Positions 22,786 to 32,404 of a stretch of 32,914 nucleotides of DNA are shown in pieces. This DNA comes from Rhodobacteraceae bacterium UBA2776 (GTDB lineage: Bacteria > Pseudomonadota > Alphaproteobacteria > Rhodobacterales > Rhodobacteraceae). Every line of letters starts with the position of its first letter. The stretch's first letter is position 1. The notes beneath the pieces are model-generated. The model saw only the letters and a list, made by a program, of their open reading frames with translations, searched no databases and was not told the origin of the DNA. A program made the position numbers and the translations under genes. Location: NCBI GenBank assembly GCA_002352425.1, contig DEIK01000007.1:1-32914 (forward strand), in the 5' to 3' direction.

Positions 22786-25710
22786 TTACCCGTCGGGCTT
22801 TGGCGCATCAGGCTTTGGCTTCGCTTTGGATTTGGGCTTTGATTTTACAACCGGCTTGGCCGCCAGTTTCGTTTTTGGCTTTGACGTCGTGCCTGTCTTC
22901 GGCTTCGTGGTCGACTTTGCTTTTGTTTTTGGCGTCGCTTTTGGCTTCACGACCTTCGGCTTAACGGCTTCAATAGCCGCCTCATCAGCCGCGCTATTAA
23001 CACCATCGCCACCATCATTGCCATCATCGCCACCATTGGCCGGGCCACCCTGATCCCATTGCAACGTCATCTGCCGATTGACCCATGCTAACCCCGCCAA
23101 CGACAGCCCCAACCCAAGGAATGAAGCAACGCGGATCAACCCTGTCAGCCCAGCCATATCAATCAAGAACACTTTGGCAATTGTCAGGCCAATCCCAACA
23201 ATCGCCGCTTTGCGGATTTGGTCTGAACGCTTGGCAAACGCAAAGAATAACAACCCGACCGAGACCAACAACATCGCAATCGTATAGCTGTACAACTCGC
23301 CATCCGTGGTGCCATGTCCGGCCAACATATCACCTTGCCAAAACCGGCGAATTTCCAGACCGACGTAGATCGCCACCAACCCGACAGCCATCGCACCCGT
23401 GGCAATCCGAAGCCAGCGATGCAAATGTTTGAACAGCAGCGCAACCAACGCGAACATCAGCGCAGGCAAAGCAAAGGCCAACATCAACGTATCAAAAAGC
23501 GGTGGACCCTGCACCACTTCCCAGCGGGCCAACAACGGGTTCACAATGCTCAAAACAGCGGCCATCGACAATAGGCCGACAGCCCCGAACACCGAAGCCA
23601 AGCCCAAACGCACCCAGCGCATTCGTCCGGGAATTTTCATGCGATACAGTTGATTGGCCGACGAGATCAACCAGATCAACGCGAACACCCCGACCAAAGC
23701 ATGGCCATTGTCCGCTCCGTCAAAGGCGCGCAAAAGCCCGACCGAGGCAAAGATGCCCGCCAAGGTCCAGACCGCCGACTCCATCACCACAATGGCCGCC
23801 ATGCGATTGCGAGTTTTCAACAGAAACCACGTCGCCGCAAACAGCGCGATTACAACGCCATAGGCCAGTATGAACTCCACCAAGGGCGCGTCAAAGGCCC
23901 AAAGCACACCTGGATCCGCCACCAGTCGATACCCAACGACCACACCGCCGACCTGCACAAACACACCCAGCAATTTCAGATTCAACTGACGGTCAATCAG
24001 CGCCGCCAACAACACCATCACCGCAATCGCAATCGTCAACGCCGCAGACGACAACATCACCATCAACGCGAAACTCATCATCGTCATCGCCGACAACGCA
24101 TATATCGCAGCACGGCGGCGGTCCTCGCCGTCCAAACGCGCCACTTGCACCGCAAACAAGGTCATCGCAATCGCCACAGCCATCCCATGCCATGCCCAAT
24201 ATGCGCCGCCCAAAACCGCAGACGGCATCCACCAAATTTCTAGAATTGTCACAGCCAGTGGGGCGAACAAGGCCACGCCACCAGCCCAAACCAAACGGTA
24301 TTGCGACTCGCGCAAACTGCGCCAGAAAATCAACGCGCTGCCAACCAGTGCCATGGCTAAAATCACCGTCACATCCATAGGTGCTGCCGCGTCAAGCTCT
24401 TTGTAGCGGCCAGATTTAAACGCCAGATACAAGCTGCCTATCAACTCGGATTGAGCAAAGAGCACGAACAAAAACGCCAATGGTGCCAGCACGATGGTAT
24501 CGCGCAGCGCGGGTGCCTGGCGAAACCAGATCACGGCCATGCCCAGCATCACTGCCAACAGTCCTAATACCAGCCAAACTTCAGCCGCATTCGGCGCCAT
24601 TGCAGAAACGATCATCGCCACCGCAGCTGCCGCTGTAAATGCCCCCGTCGCCAGCCGTGTCGGAAACTCTGGCCAGTCCGGCTTGCGGCCTTTAAAGCGT
24701 GCCAATGATGTCGAAATCATCTCTCCGGCATGCTGTGGCCAGACCTTCAGTGGTGGGATCATCGCTGCCCCAATTGCCGCAATCAATGCAAACCCTAGAA
24801 AATGTTCGCCGCCCGCGCCCAAACTGAACGTGGCCCAGGCCGCTATGAAGGTGAACACCAGCGCCAGCGCCGAAACCCAGGCCCAGCGTTTGATCGCATC
24901 CACCAACATCCCCGCCACGGCGATCAGTGCAAAGTAGTAGTAAAACAGCCAACCCTCTTCAGAGTTGCCGCCGACCAAAAACGGGGCTGCCGTCGCACCA
25001 ATGATGCCAACTGCGGCCAGCAACGGGCCGTAAAACCAGCCCAACACCACCGCCAAAACAGATACGGCAACCAGTCCAAACAGCGCCATCTCGGCCCCGA
25101 TCAGCCCGTACATCTGACGCGCGGCCAACACGCCTGCAAACAGCGCCACCAATCCGGCCCCTGAAAACACCGAAGGCAAATGCGCCGTGTGACTGTCGGC
25201 ACCATCGCCGCTGCGCCGCCGGATCCATTCGCCCGCCGCGATCAAACAAGCGCCCAATCCCAGCGCGCCCATGACACGCCAGAACGGCGTCAAATAGCCA
25301 TTTTCAATGCCGTATTGCACGAAAAACACCCCCGACAGCGCCAAAGACAGCGCCGCAACGGCGTAAAACCAGTTCTCTTTCATCCAGGCCGATACGGCCG
25401 CGGCGTTTTCCGGTGTGAAAACGAACCGTTTCGGCGGCGTGATTTCCGCTGTTTCAATAGGTTCGGGTTCTTCCAATGGTGGATATTTTCTGGTCTTCGC
25501 CGTAGGCTCCAAGGGGTCGCTCTCTGACCAGGCTTCTGGCTCTGGTTCTTTGGTAACAACCGCATCTGGATCCACCGTTCGCGCAGCAACGGGATCGGCG
25601 TTTTCGTCTTCCAGATCCGCAACACGGCCTTGCAACTGGGTCACAGATTTCTTCAGGCTAAAATGGCTGTAAACAAAATAAAGCGCGACCAGAATAAAAA
25701 TTAGTTCCAC
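22786..25710 (-). CDS. DUF2339 large polytopic membrane protein with Lys/Pro-rich tail
   Basis: A 974-residue inner-membrane protein of the DUF2339 family (about 25 or more hydrophobic segments). Order: one N-terminal helix (about 1-20), then a soluble acidic and proline-rich linker (about 30-95) containing PLEEPEPIETAEITPPKRFV, then the multi-helix core. After the core an acidic Gly/Asp/Asn stretch (GGDDGNDGGDG) leads into a tail of about 58 residues made almost wholly of Lys, Pro, Ala, Thr and Ser (from about 916). The GTG start at 25710 has GAGG at 6 bases. The tail is repetitive in DNA too. Function of the family is unknown. Next upstream on the strand is the ycjF-like gene, 39 bases away. 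Confidence 0.85.
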   Translation of the reverse strand: MELIFILVALYFVYSHFSLKKSVTQLQGRVADLEDENADPVAARTVDPDAVVTKEPEPEAWSESDPLEPTAKTRKYPPLEEPEPIETAEITPPKRFVFTPENAAAVSAWMKENWFYAVAALSLALSGVFFVQYGIENGYLTPFWRVMGALGLGACLIAAGEWIRRRSGDGADSHTAHLPSVFSGAGLVALFAGVLAARQMYGLIGAEMALFGLVAVSVLAVVLGWFYGPLLAAVGIIGATAAPFLVGGNSEEGWLFYYYFALIAVAGMLVDAIKRWAWVSALALVFTFIAAWATFSLGAGGEHFLGFALIAAIGAAMIPPLKVWPQHAGEMISTSLARFKGRKPDWPEFPTRLATGAFTAAAAVAMIVSAMAPNAAEVWLVLGLLAVMLGMAVIWFRQAPALRDTIVLAPLAFLFVLFAQSELIGSLYLAFKSGRYKELDAAAPMDVTVILAMALVGSALIFWRSLRESQYRLVWAGGVALFAPLAVTILEIWWMPSAVLGGAYWAWHGMAVAIAMTLFAVQVARLDGEDRRRAAIYALSAMTMMSFALMVMLSSAALTIAIAVMVLLAALIDRQLNLKLLGVFVQVGGVVVGYRLVADPGVLWAFDAPLVEFILAYGVVIALFAATWFLLKTRNRMAAIVVMESAVWTLAGIFASVGLLRAFDGADNGHALVGVFALIWLISSANQLYRMKIPGRMRWVRLGLASVFGAVGLLSMAAVLSIVNPLLARWEVVQGPPLFDTLMLAFALPALMFALVALLFKHLHRWLRIATGAMAVGLVAIYVGLEIRRFWQGDMLAGHGTTDGELYSYTIAMLLVSVGLLFFAFAKRSDQIRKAAIVGIGLTIAKVFLIDMAGLTGLIRVASFLGLGLSLAGLAWVNRQMTLQWDQGGPANGGDDGNDGGDGVNSAADEAAIEAVKPKVVKPKATPKTKAKSTTKPKTGTTSKPKTKLAAKPVVKSKPKSKAKPKPDAPKPDG

Positions 25711-25749
25711 AGCAAACCTCGCTAAAAACGCAAATAAATCTACGTTAAC

Positions 25750-26748
25750 TTAGCCACGCCCAAACAACCCCGCAAGCGCCCGTTTGACAAGACCCGTAAC
25801 CGAGGGCCGTTTGGCAACAATAAACGGCAATGGGCGGCAAACTTCGATCGCCGCCACCCCCACGCGGGCGGTCAAAGCCCCGTTGATCACCCCTTCGCCA
25901 AAACGGCGTGAAATTTTTGCCACCACGCCGCCACCCGCAAGCGTACCGATCAAGTCATCCCCAACGGCAACGGCCCCCGTCGCCACCAAATGCGTAAAAA
26001 CACCGCGTGTTAACCGCCAATTGCCCAAAGTACCCGACCGCCCACCGTAGACTTCGCTGATGCGCCGGATCATCCGCAAGTTTGCCGTCAACGCCACGAA
26101 AACATCGGCCAAGGCCAAAGGCACAATCGCCGTGACGGTCGCGACTTGGCGGGAGGCGGCCTCCACTTCCTTGACGGCTTGGTCATCTAGAGGCACGATC
26201 AATTCGGCCTCGGCCAATGCCAGCAACCCATCCGCGTCAAAAACATCGCTTTGACGTTCGGAAAAATTGGCCCGCCCCCATTCGGTATCGGCACGTGACG
26301 CATATAAGGATATCAACTGTGCTGTGACTTGTCGCGCCGCCGCCAAGTCCTCGGAAGCCAATGCCGCTTGCGCGCCGTGATGCACCCGATCCAGCCGTCG
26401 CAGCCGTGCAAACCCCAATATTTCGCGCCCCGCAATGACCAAAAGCACCGCGATGAACAGCGCCGTCAATCCGACTGCAACCGAACCAAGATATGGATTG
26501 CGCGCAATCATTTCATTTACGAAATCCCACGCAGCCACCGACAAGCCAAAGCCAAAAAGCGCCACCAGCAACGCCCAAAACCATCGCCCAGTCCGCGACG
26601 GTTTCCCCGCTGCCAACTTGGCCACGGCCTGCATCGCTTGCCCCTGCGGTGCGGCGACGTCTGGCACGGGGGGCGCGGTTGCCGGAGTCATGTCACTAGG
26701 CGATTGATCCAGTTCAATCAACACGGGGCCGTTTGTTTTCTTACTCAT
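25750..26748 (-). CDS. ycjF: YcjF-like membrane protein (TIGR01620/DUF697)
   Basis: A 332-residue inner-membrane protein of the YcjF family (TIGR01620, UPF0283). A disordered Pro/Ala-rich N-terminus (1-50) precedes two membrane helices (about 56-74 and 87-108). A cytoplasmic helical region then leads into the DUF697-like C-terminal part with VTAIVPLALADVFVALTANL, RMIRRISEVYGGR and VGDDLIGTLAGGG. It overlaps the ycjX stop as ATGA, so the two are coupled. The pair is conserved across proteobacteria and linked in E. coli to stress regulons, but its exact job is unknown. Confidence 0.9.
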   Translation of the reverse strand: MSKKTNGPVLIELDQSPSDMTPATAPPVPDVAAPQGQAMQAVAKLAAGKPSRTGRWFWALLVALFGFGLSVAAWDFVNEMIARNPYLGSVAVGLTALFIAVLLVIAGREILGFARLRRLDRVHHGAQAALASEDLAAARQVTAQLISLYASRADTEWGRANFSERQSDVFDADGLLALAEAELIVPLDDQAVKEVEAASRQVATVTAIVPLALADVFVALTANLRMIRRISEVYGGRSGTLGNWRLTRGVFTHLVATGAVAVGDDLIGTLAGGGVVAKISRRFGEGVINGALTARVGVAAIEVCRPLPFIVAKRPSVTGLVKRALAGLFGRG

Positions 26749-28130
26749 CTCAAATAGTCCCCAATCAAAAATTCCGCCGCCTTGTCCAGCCGGATATGCG
26801 GCGGGCCCTGGCCAACCTTTAGGTCCAGTTTTGACGGCGCAAAGCTCATGATTTTATAGTCGTCCCCCAGCCATTCATCGGCACCACCCTGCGCCTGCCC
26901 TAACAATTTGCCCGGATCATCCGGCAATTCCCCGGGATAAAACGCCGCCTGTTTGCCACCCTCCAACAAACTGCCGCGCACACAATCCAGCGACTTGCCA
27001 CTATGCTCCAGCGTCTCCTCGACCGTGGCCCGCAAAGACGCAATCGACATTGCCGCCGTCACCGCCCCCGAGAAATCCGCCCGATCCTTGGCGCCGCGCA
27101 ACATCGCCGTCACTATGCCTGTCAGGCGCGGATGTTGGCGGTGATGCAAATGATCCGCTTTGGTGGCCGCGAACAAAATGCGCTCTACCCGATGTATACC
27201 AAACAGCGAAGCCAAAAAACCGACCTTACCCAGCTTAAACGCGTCCAGCACATCCGCCATCGCCCCGCGCATGTCGTCCACGGCTTGCGGGCCTTTATGA
27301 ATGGCCCCCAGCGCGTCGATCAATACGACTTGGCGGTCAATCTTGGCAAAATGATCACGGAAAAACGGCTGCACGACTTTCTTCTTATAGGCCTCATACC
27401 GCCGCTCCATCTCGCGCCACAAGGATCCCCGTTTATGGCCCTTTGGCTCCTCCAGCGGTGCGAATGTTAAGGCCGGCGAGCCCTCCATTTCACCCGGCAA
27501 AATAAACCGCCCTGGCGTGCAATCGGAATATCCCTCGTTGCGCGCGGCCTGCAGATAACTGGTGAATCGACCTGCCAATTCCTGCGCAATGCTTTCGTCA
27601 AACACGGCCAGCGGATCAACCCGCAGCGTCAAGAATTCCGTCGCACAATCGCGCCCCCCAATGGCCGATAAAACCTCCGACGCCCATTGCGCATAAGATT
27701 TTTCCAACAACCCAAGGTCCAGCAACCACTCACCCGGATAATCCACAATATCCAAATGCACCAACCGCGGCCCCGCAAACCCGCCAAGCATCCCCGTCGG
27801 CTGCACCTTCAACGTCACCCGCAATTGCGAAACCGTCCGTGTACTCTGCGGCCAAAACGGCGCATCAGCCTTTAGCGCCGCCAAATGCGTCTCATACTCA
27901 AATCGGGGCGTGGTGTCGTCCGGTTGGGGCTGCAGATAAGCCGCCTGCACCGCACCATTGGCCACGCCCAACACCTGCCCCATGCGCCCACGATCCAACA
28001 GGTTCGCCACCAATGAGGTAATGAACACCGTCTTGCCCGCACGGCTCAGCCCTGTCACGCCCAAACGCACCGTTTCTTCCGAGCCAATTAGCCCGCCACT
28101 CACACCGCTCAATACCTCAGAAATACGCAA
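26745..28130 (-). CDS. ycjX: YcjX-type GTPase-like protein
   Basis: A 461-residue P-loop protein of the YcjX/DUF463 family. The Walker A motif is GLSRAGKTVF (27-36), the switch-like element is DIVDYPGEWLLDL (127-139), and FAATKADHLHHRQHPRL holds the TKAD base-recognition motif (G4). The family binds nucleotide and partners with YcjF at the membrane. The start is a TTG at 28130, strongly supported by AAGGGG six bases upstream; there is no in-frame ATG between it and the preceding stop. It is the first gene of the leftward ycjX-ycjF pair and is divergent from truA, leaving 179 bases for both promoters. Confidence 0.9.
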   Translation of the reverse strand: MRISEVLSGVSGGLIGSEETVRLGVTGLSRAGKTVFITSLVANLLDRGRMGQVLGVANGAVQAAYLQPQPDDTTPRFEYETHLAALKADAPFWPQSTRTVSQLRVTLKVQPTGMLGGFAGPRLVHLDIVDYPGEWLLDLGLLEKSYAQWASEVLSAIGGRDCATEFLTLRVDPLAVFDESIAQELAGRFTSYLQAARNEGYSDCTPGRFILPGEMEGSPALTFAPLEEPKGHKRGSLWREMERRYEAYKKKVVQPFFRDHFAKIDRQVVLIDALGAIHKGPQAVDDMRGAMADVLDAFKLGKVGFLASLFGIHRVERILFAATKADHLHHRQHPRLTGIVTAMLRGAKDRADFSGAVTAAMSIASLRATVEETLEHSGKSLDCVRGSLLEGGKQAAFYPGELPDDPGKLLGQAQGGADEWLGDDYKIMSFAPSKLDLKVGQGPPHIRLDKAAEFLIGDYLR

Positions 28131-28309
28131 ATCAATCCCCTTACCTAGCCCCTAGATAAGACCCCGACACCAGAATGCCTAGTACTGCCATCATTGTTCC
28201 CAAAATATCCCCGCCGGAGGCCGAAAGTTCTTATCCAGCGACCGAGAAACTTTAGAAAAGAAGAATGGCCCCAATTGCCATTTTTATCTCGTCACGTTAC
28301 CCATGCCGA

Positions 28310-29080
28310 ATGCCACGTTATGCAATGAAAATCGAATATGATGGTGCCCCGTTTTGCGGCTGGCAACGCCAGAACAACATGCGCACGGTGCAGGGCGCCG
28401 TCGAGGCGGCTTTGCGCAAACTGGACCCATTGCCATCCGGTGTTCAAGCCGCTGGTCGCACCGATGCCGGTGTCCATGCAACCGGTCAAGTCGCCCATTG
28501 CGATATGCAAAAAACATGGGAACCTTGGGTGCTGACCAATGCGGTCAACTACCACCTGCGCCCCCTCCCCATTTCCGTCGTTCAAATCGTTGAGGTTGGC
28601 GACAAGTTCCATGCAAGGTTCTCGGCCCTTGAGCGCCAATACCTGTTTCGCCTGATCAACCGTCGCCCACCCGTCATTCATGACCGTGGCAACGTCTGGC
28701 AAGTCAAACACACCCTAGATGTCGATGCCATGCGCCAAGCCGCAGAACTGTTTTTAGGCGAGCATGACTTCACCACGTTTCGGTCTACAAAATGTCAGGC
28801 GGCCTCGCCCATCAAATCAATTGACGACCTTCGGATCACCACCAAAGACATCCCCTATGGGCGCGAAATTCAGTTCCACCTGCGCGCGCGCAGTTTTCTG
28901 CACAACCAGGTCCGCAGCATTGTCGGAACGTTGGAACGGGTCGGCTCTGACGCGTGGAAACCCGAGGACGTGCAAACCGCCTTGGATGCCAAAGACCGCA
29001 CGGTTTGCGGCCCGGTTAGTCCGCCACAGGGCCTCTACCTAACCCACGTGCACTATCCTGAATTGCCTTTCGGCGCATAG
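28310..29080 (+). CDS. truA: tRNA pseudouridine(38-40) synthase
   Basis: TruA isomerises uridines 38-40 of the tRNA anticodon stem. The 256-residue protein begins MPRYAMKIEYDGAPFCGWQRQ, the family N-terminus. Its catalytic motif AAGRTDAGVHATGQ contains the active Asp. FSALERQYLFRLINRRPP and RSFLHNQVRSIVGTLERVG are the other hallmarks. Length is normal. An in-frame ATG 45 bases earlier (28265) would add a non-homologous hydrophobic segment; I prefer 28310 on homology, though neither has a strong ribosome site. Its last 28 bases overlap the convergent deaminase gene. Confidence 0.95.
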   Translation: MPRYAMKIEYDGAPFCGWQRQNNMRTVQGAVEAALRKLDPLPSGVQAAGRTDAGVHATGQVAHCDMQKTWEPWVLTNAVNYHLRPLPISVVQIVEVGDKFHARFSALERQYLFRLINRRPPVIHDRGNVWQVKHTLDVDAMRQAAELFLGEHDFTTFRSTKCQAASPIKSIDDLRITTKDIPYGREIQFHLRARSFLHNQVRSIVGTLERVGSDAWKPEDVQTALDAKDRTVCGPVSPPQGLYLTHVHYPELPFGA

Positions 29081-30348
29081 GCCGACGCATCCAACATTTT
29101 GGGACGGTTTGGCAGGTCCAACACATGCTCAACCCGCGGCGCCTGCGCGATCACCTTGCCACCGCGCACTGTTGCCAACCGATGCGCCCGAAGCCGCAGC
29201 GCCTCGATGGTGTCATCCGCTTGCAGCAGCACAAAATTGGCATCACAGCCCACGTCCAGCCCGTAACCGTCCAGCCCCATCACCTTGGCTGAATTCACCG
29301 TCACAGCCTCAAAGCACCAGCGCATATCAGCGCGTGACGACAGCTGCCCAACATGCAACCCCATCGCCCCGACATCCAACATATCAGCGCGCCCCAGTGA
29401 ATACCAAGGGTCCATCACACAGTCCGAACCAAAGCCCACATTCACACCCGCATCGCGCAATTCCGGCACCCGCGTTTGCCCGCGCCGTTTAGGGTAAGTA
29501 TCATGGCGTCCCTGCAACATGATATTGATCAACGGGTTGGGCACTGCGTGTAATTCAGCCTCGGCAATCAGTGAAATCAACTTGCTGACATAGTAATTGT
29601 CCATCGAATGCATCGAGGTCAGGTGTGATCCAGTCACCCTTCCCTGTAACCCCAACCGTGTGGTCTCATAGGCCAGTGTCTCAACGTGGCGGCTGTGCGG
29701 GTCATCGCTCTCGTCACAATGCATGTCAACGCGCAAACCCCGTTCCGCCGCAATTTCACAAAGTTGGCGAACCGACTCTGCCCCATCCGTCATCGTACGC
29801 TCAAAATGCGGGATGCCACCAACCACATCCACGCCGCGATCCAGCGCGCGGAGCAGGTTTTGCATCGCGGTCGGATCGCGCAAAACCCCGTCTTGTGGAA
29901 AGGCCACCAGTTGCAAATCCAGATAAGGCGCGACCTGTTTGCGCACTTCAAGCAAGGCGTCGACGCCCTTGAGTTCATCATCGCAAACATCAACATGGCT
30001 GCGGATTGCCCCGATGCCCATCGACACGGCCAAATCGCAATAGCGCAAGGCGCGCTCGATAATTTCATCCACGGTTTGGAGTGGCTTCAACTCGCCCCAC
30101 AGCGCGATGCCTTCTAGCAATGTACCCGAAGTGTTCATCCGTGGCCGCCCCAGCGACAGCGTGGCATCCATGTGAAAATGCGGGTCGACAAACGGCGGTG
30201 CCACCAGTTGACCACCTGCGTCCAGCATGACACCCGCCTCGCCGCTGATATCACGCCCAACGGCGGTGATCTTGCCGCCTGCACAACCAATATTGGCGTT
30301 CGTGCCATCCGGCAAAACAGCATTCGTCACCAGCAAATCAAAACTCAT
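29053..30348 (-). CDS. codA: CodA-like cytosine deaminase, probable 5-methylcytosine deaminase
   Basis: A 431-residue amidohydrolase of the cytosine deaminase (CodA) type. Metal ligands are visible at His57 and His59 (PFVDPHFHMD), His210 and nearby Glu213 (DMHCDESDD), His242 (TGSHLTSMHSM) and Asp309 (GFGSDCVMDPWYSLG). NPLINIMLQGRHDTYPKRRG matches CodA very closely. In E. coli CodA the matching tract is GHDDVFDPWYPLG, whose second Asp (314) discriminates against 5-methyl substrates. Here it is Cys310, as in deaminases shown to act on 5-methylcytosine. The ATG at 30348 has an AGGAG site 8 bases upstream. The gene follows the ABC permease by 11 bases in one operon. It overlaps truA by 28 bases tail to tail. 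Confidence 0.9.
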   Translation of the reverse strand: MSFDLLVTNAVLPDGTNANIGCAGGKITAVGRDISGEAGVMLDAGGQLVAPPFVDPHFHMDATLSLGRPRMNTSGTLLEGIALWGELKPLQTVDEIIERALRYCDLAVSMGIGAIRSHVDVCDDELKGVDALLEVRKQVAPYLDLQLVAFPQDGVLRDPTAMQNLLRALDRGVDVVGGIPHFERTMTDGAESVRQLCEIAAERGLRVDMHCDESDDPHSRHVETLAYETTRLGLQGRVTGSHLTSMHSMDNYYVSKLISLIAEAELHAVPNPLINIMLQGRHDTYPKRRGQTRVPELRDAGVNVGFGSDCVMDPWYSLGRADMLDVGAMGLHVGQLSSRADMRWCFEAVTVNSAKVMGLDGYGLDVGCDANFVLLQADDTIEALRLRAHRLATVRGGKVIAQAPRVEHVLDLPNRPKMLDASAYAPKGNSG

Positions 30349-30359
30349 CGCGAAAACTC

Positions 30360-31304
30360 CTATCGGTGGCCCTTGAACCAAGGCTGCAACAACGCCCGCG
30401 GATATTCGGCTTTTCTGGCGACAAACACCAGTGCAACGATGGACAAAACGTAAGGGGCCATCAGGAATATCTGCGACGGGATGACCGCGCCGGCTTCGGT
30501 TTGCAGGCGAACCTGAAACGCATCGAACATACCAAACAATAGCGCGCCCAACAGCGCCTTACCGGGCCGCCAACTGGCAAAGATCACCAGCGCAATGCAT
30601 ATCCAGCCACGCCCATTCACCATGCCAAAAAAGAACGCATCAAACGCCGACATGGTCAGGAACGCACCGCCCAGTGCCATCAATGCAGACCCTGCCATTA
30701 CGGCCCCAATACGCAGTTTGTAAACGGACAACCCTTGCGCATTCACCGCGTCGGGATTGTCACCCACGGCTTGAATCGCAACGCCCAGCGGCGTGCGATT
30801 GATCACCCACCAAACCACGCCAACCATGATCAACGCCAGCCACGTCATAGCAGTTTGTTGAAACACAACAGGACCCAAAAACGGGATGTCCGACAGAATT
30901 GGTACATCCATCGGCTGAAACGCCTTGATGCGCGGTGGCGATGATACATCCGGCAGAATCGTACGGTACAGGAACGATGCGGTTGAGGTGGCGAACAACG
31001 TGATGCCCAAGCCCGACACATGTTGCGACAAGCCCAGCGGCACCGTCAAAATGGCATGCAACAGGCCAAACAACGCCCCGCCGCCCGCTGCCGCAAGCAC
31101 CCCAATCCAAAGCGGCGCGCCCGCATAGACCGTCATCCAGCCGACCATCGCGCCGACCACGAAAATACCCTCAATACCAAGGTTTAATACCCCCGCACGT
31201 TCACATAACAACGCGCCCAGCACTCCGAAAATCAGCGGCGTGGCGATGCGCAGTGAGGCGACCCAGAAACTCTCGTTCAAAAATATTTGCAACAGATCCA
31301 TCAT
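30360..31304 (-). CDS. Nucleoside-type ABC transporter permease (YufQ-like)
   Basis: A 314-residue permease with about eight to nine membrane helices, of the BMP/nucleoside importer class. It has RIATPLIFGVLGALLCERAG(VLNLGIEG), the typical N-terminal motif of the shorter permease in such systems, and the cytoplasmic coupling helix region TPLGVAIQAVGDNPDAVNAQ followed by GLSVYKLRI. NGRGWICIALVIFASWRPG is also characteristic. Substrates of this class are nucleosides or related bases. It overlaps the next permease as ATGA (31301-31304) and is followed by the deaminase gene after 11 bases, fitting nucleobase uptake and salvage. Confidence 0.92.
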   Translation of the reverse strand: MMDLLQIFLNESFWVASLRIATPLIFGVLGALLCERAGVLNLGIEGIFVVGAMVGWMTVYAGAPLWIGVLAAAGGGALFGLLHAILTVPLGLSQHVSGLGITLFATSTASFLYRTILPDVSSPPRIKAFQPMDVPILSDIPFLGPVVFQQTAMTWLALIMVGVVWWVINRTPLGVAIQAVGDNPDAVNAQGLSVYKLRIGAVMAGSALMALGGAFLTMSAFDAFFFGMVNGRGWICIALVIFASWRPGKALLGALLFGMFDAFQVRLQTEAGAVIPSQIFLMAPYVLSIVALVFVARKAEYPRALLQPWFKGHR

Positions 31305-32404
31305 GACGGGGACCCCGCCTTGCCGGTGAACCTGATCCGGTAGCGTGCGAAAAACCCGCCGACCAAAACCGAGATCAGCGACAGCGACACCACTAAATCC
31401 GCCAGAAAGCTAGACACGCCCATTGCACGGCTCATGCTGTCCGCACCAACGAACACGCTGGCGACATAAAGCGCCGCGATCACCACGCCAATCGGAGAAA
31501 GCCCCGCCAACATCGCCACCACGATTCCGGAATAGCCGTATCCTGGCGACAAATCAGTGGTCAGATAGCCCTTTAGCCCAGCGACTTCGCTGACCCCCGC
31601 CAGCCCCGCCAAAGCACCTGAAATACAGGCGACCCCCAGCAAGGTGCGGTTCACACCAATGCCTGCATGGCGGGCCGCAGCGGCATTTTCCCCCACAGCG
31701 CGGATTTTGAAGCCCCATGTGGTTTTGCTCAATGCAATCTGCGCCACCACAGCCGCAATCAGCGCCACGATCAGCCCACTGTGAATGCGCATCCGGTCCA
31801 TTATAGTTATTTGACTTGGTAGGACGTCACTCAGGCGTGGCAAGGCGGCATTGTCCAAGATTGGCTCGGACTGTGGCCAACCCATGCTCATTGGGTCTTT
31901 CAACGGGCCTTCCAACATCATCTGCACGAAAATCAAGATGATGAAGTTCAACAGCAACGACGTTACAACCTCGTCCGCGCCAAACCGTGTTTTTAAAATC
32001 GCAGGCCCCAGCATCCCAGCCGCCCCTGCCCCTGCCCCTGCCAACATCACCAGCGGGATCATCAAGATAGCAGGTCCGTCAACCAGACCCGTACCCACGG
32101 CCACAGCCCCCATCGCGCCAAGGTACAACTGCCCCTCCGCCCCGATGTTCCACAACCGCGCCTTGAACGCTAAGGCTGCCGCCAATCCTGTGAAAATCAA
32201 CGGCGTGGCACGGGTCAGCATTTCAGTGAACGAAAACATCGAGCCGAAAACCCCATTGAACATTTCCCAATACGCAGGAAAAATCGGCGCGCCAGCAAAC
32301 GCCAGCGGCAAGGCGGCCAGTGCAAGCGCAACAAAAGCCGCAATCACCGGAATGGCCATTTGCATGCGCTTTGAAATACCGCCGCGTGGTTCGATCATCA
32401 TCAT
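31301..32404 (-). CDS. Nucleoside-type ABC transporter permease (YufP-like)
   Basis: A 367-residue permease, the longer partner in this importer class. After a short cytoplasmic N-terminus and one helix it shows LIFTGLAAALAFKARLWNIG followed by AEGQLYLGAMGAVA, the permease signature, and then TTWGFKIRAVGENAAAARHA as the coupling region. About ten hydrophobic segments. A late GYSGIVVAMLAGLSP loop is typical too. The start has three consecutive ATG codons; the first (32404) overlaps the ATPase stop as ATGA, so all three transporter genes are coupled. Confidence 0.92.
   Translation of the reverse strand: MMMIEPRGGISKRMQMAIPVIAAFVALALAALPLAFAGAPIFPAYWEMFNGVFGSMFSFTEMLTRATPLIFTGLAAALAFKARLWNIGAEGQLYLGAMGAVAVGTGLVDGPAILMIPLVMLAGAGAGAAGMLGPAILKTRFGADEVVTSLLLNFIILIFVQMMLEGPLKDPMSMGWPQSEPILDNAALPRLSDVLPSQITIMDRMRIHSGLIVALIAAVVAQIALSKTTWGFKIRAVGENAAAARHAGIGVNRTLLGVACISGALAGLAGVSEVAGLKGYLTTDLSPGYGYSGIVVAMLAGLSPIGVVIAALYVASVFVGADSMSRAMGVSSFLADLVVSLSLISVLVGGFFARYRIRFTGKAGSPS

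Noticed and set aside
22795..22985. Tandem repeat or CRISPR-like array
   Set aside because: The periodicity comes from Lys/Pro codons in the tail of the DUF2339 gene; no direct repeats with unique spacers exist.
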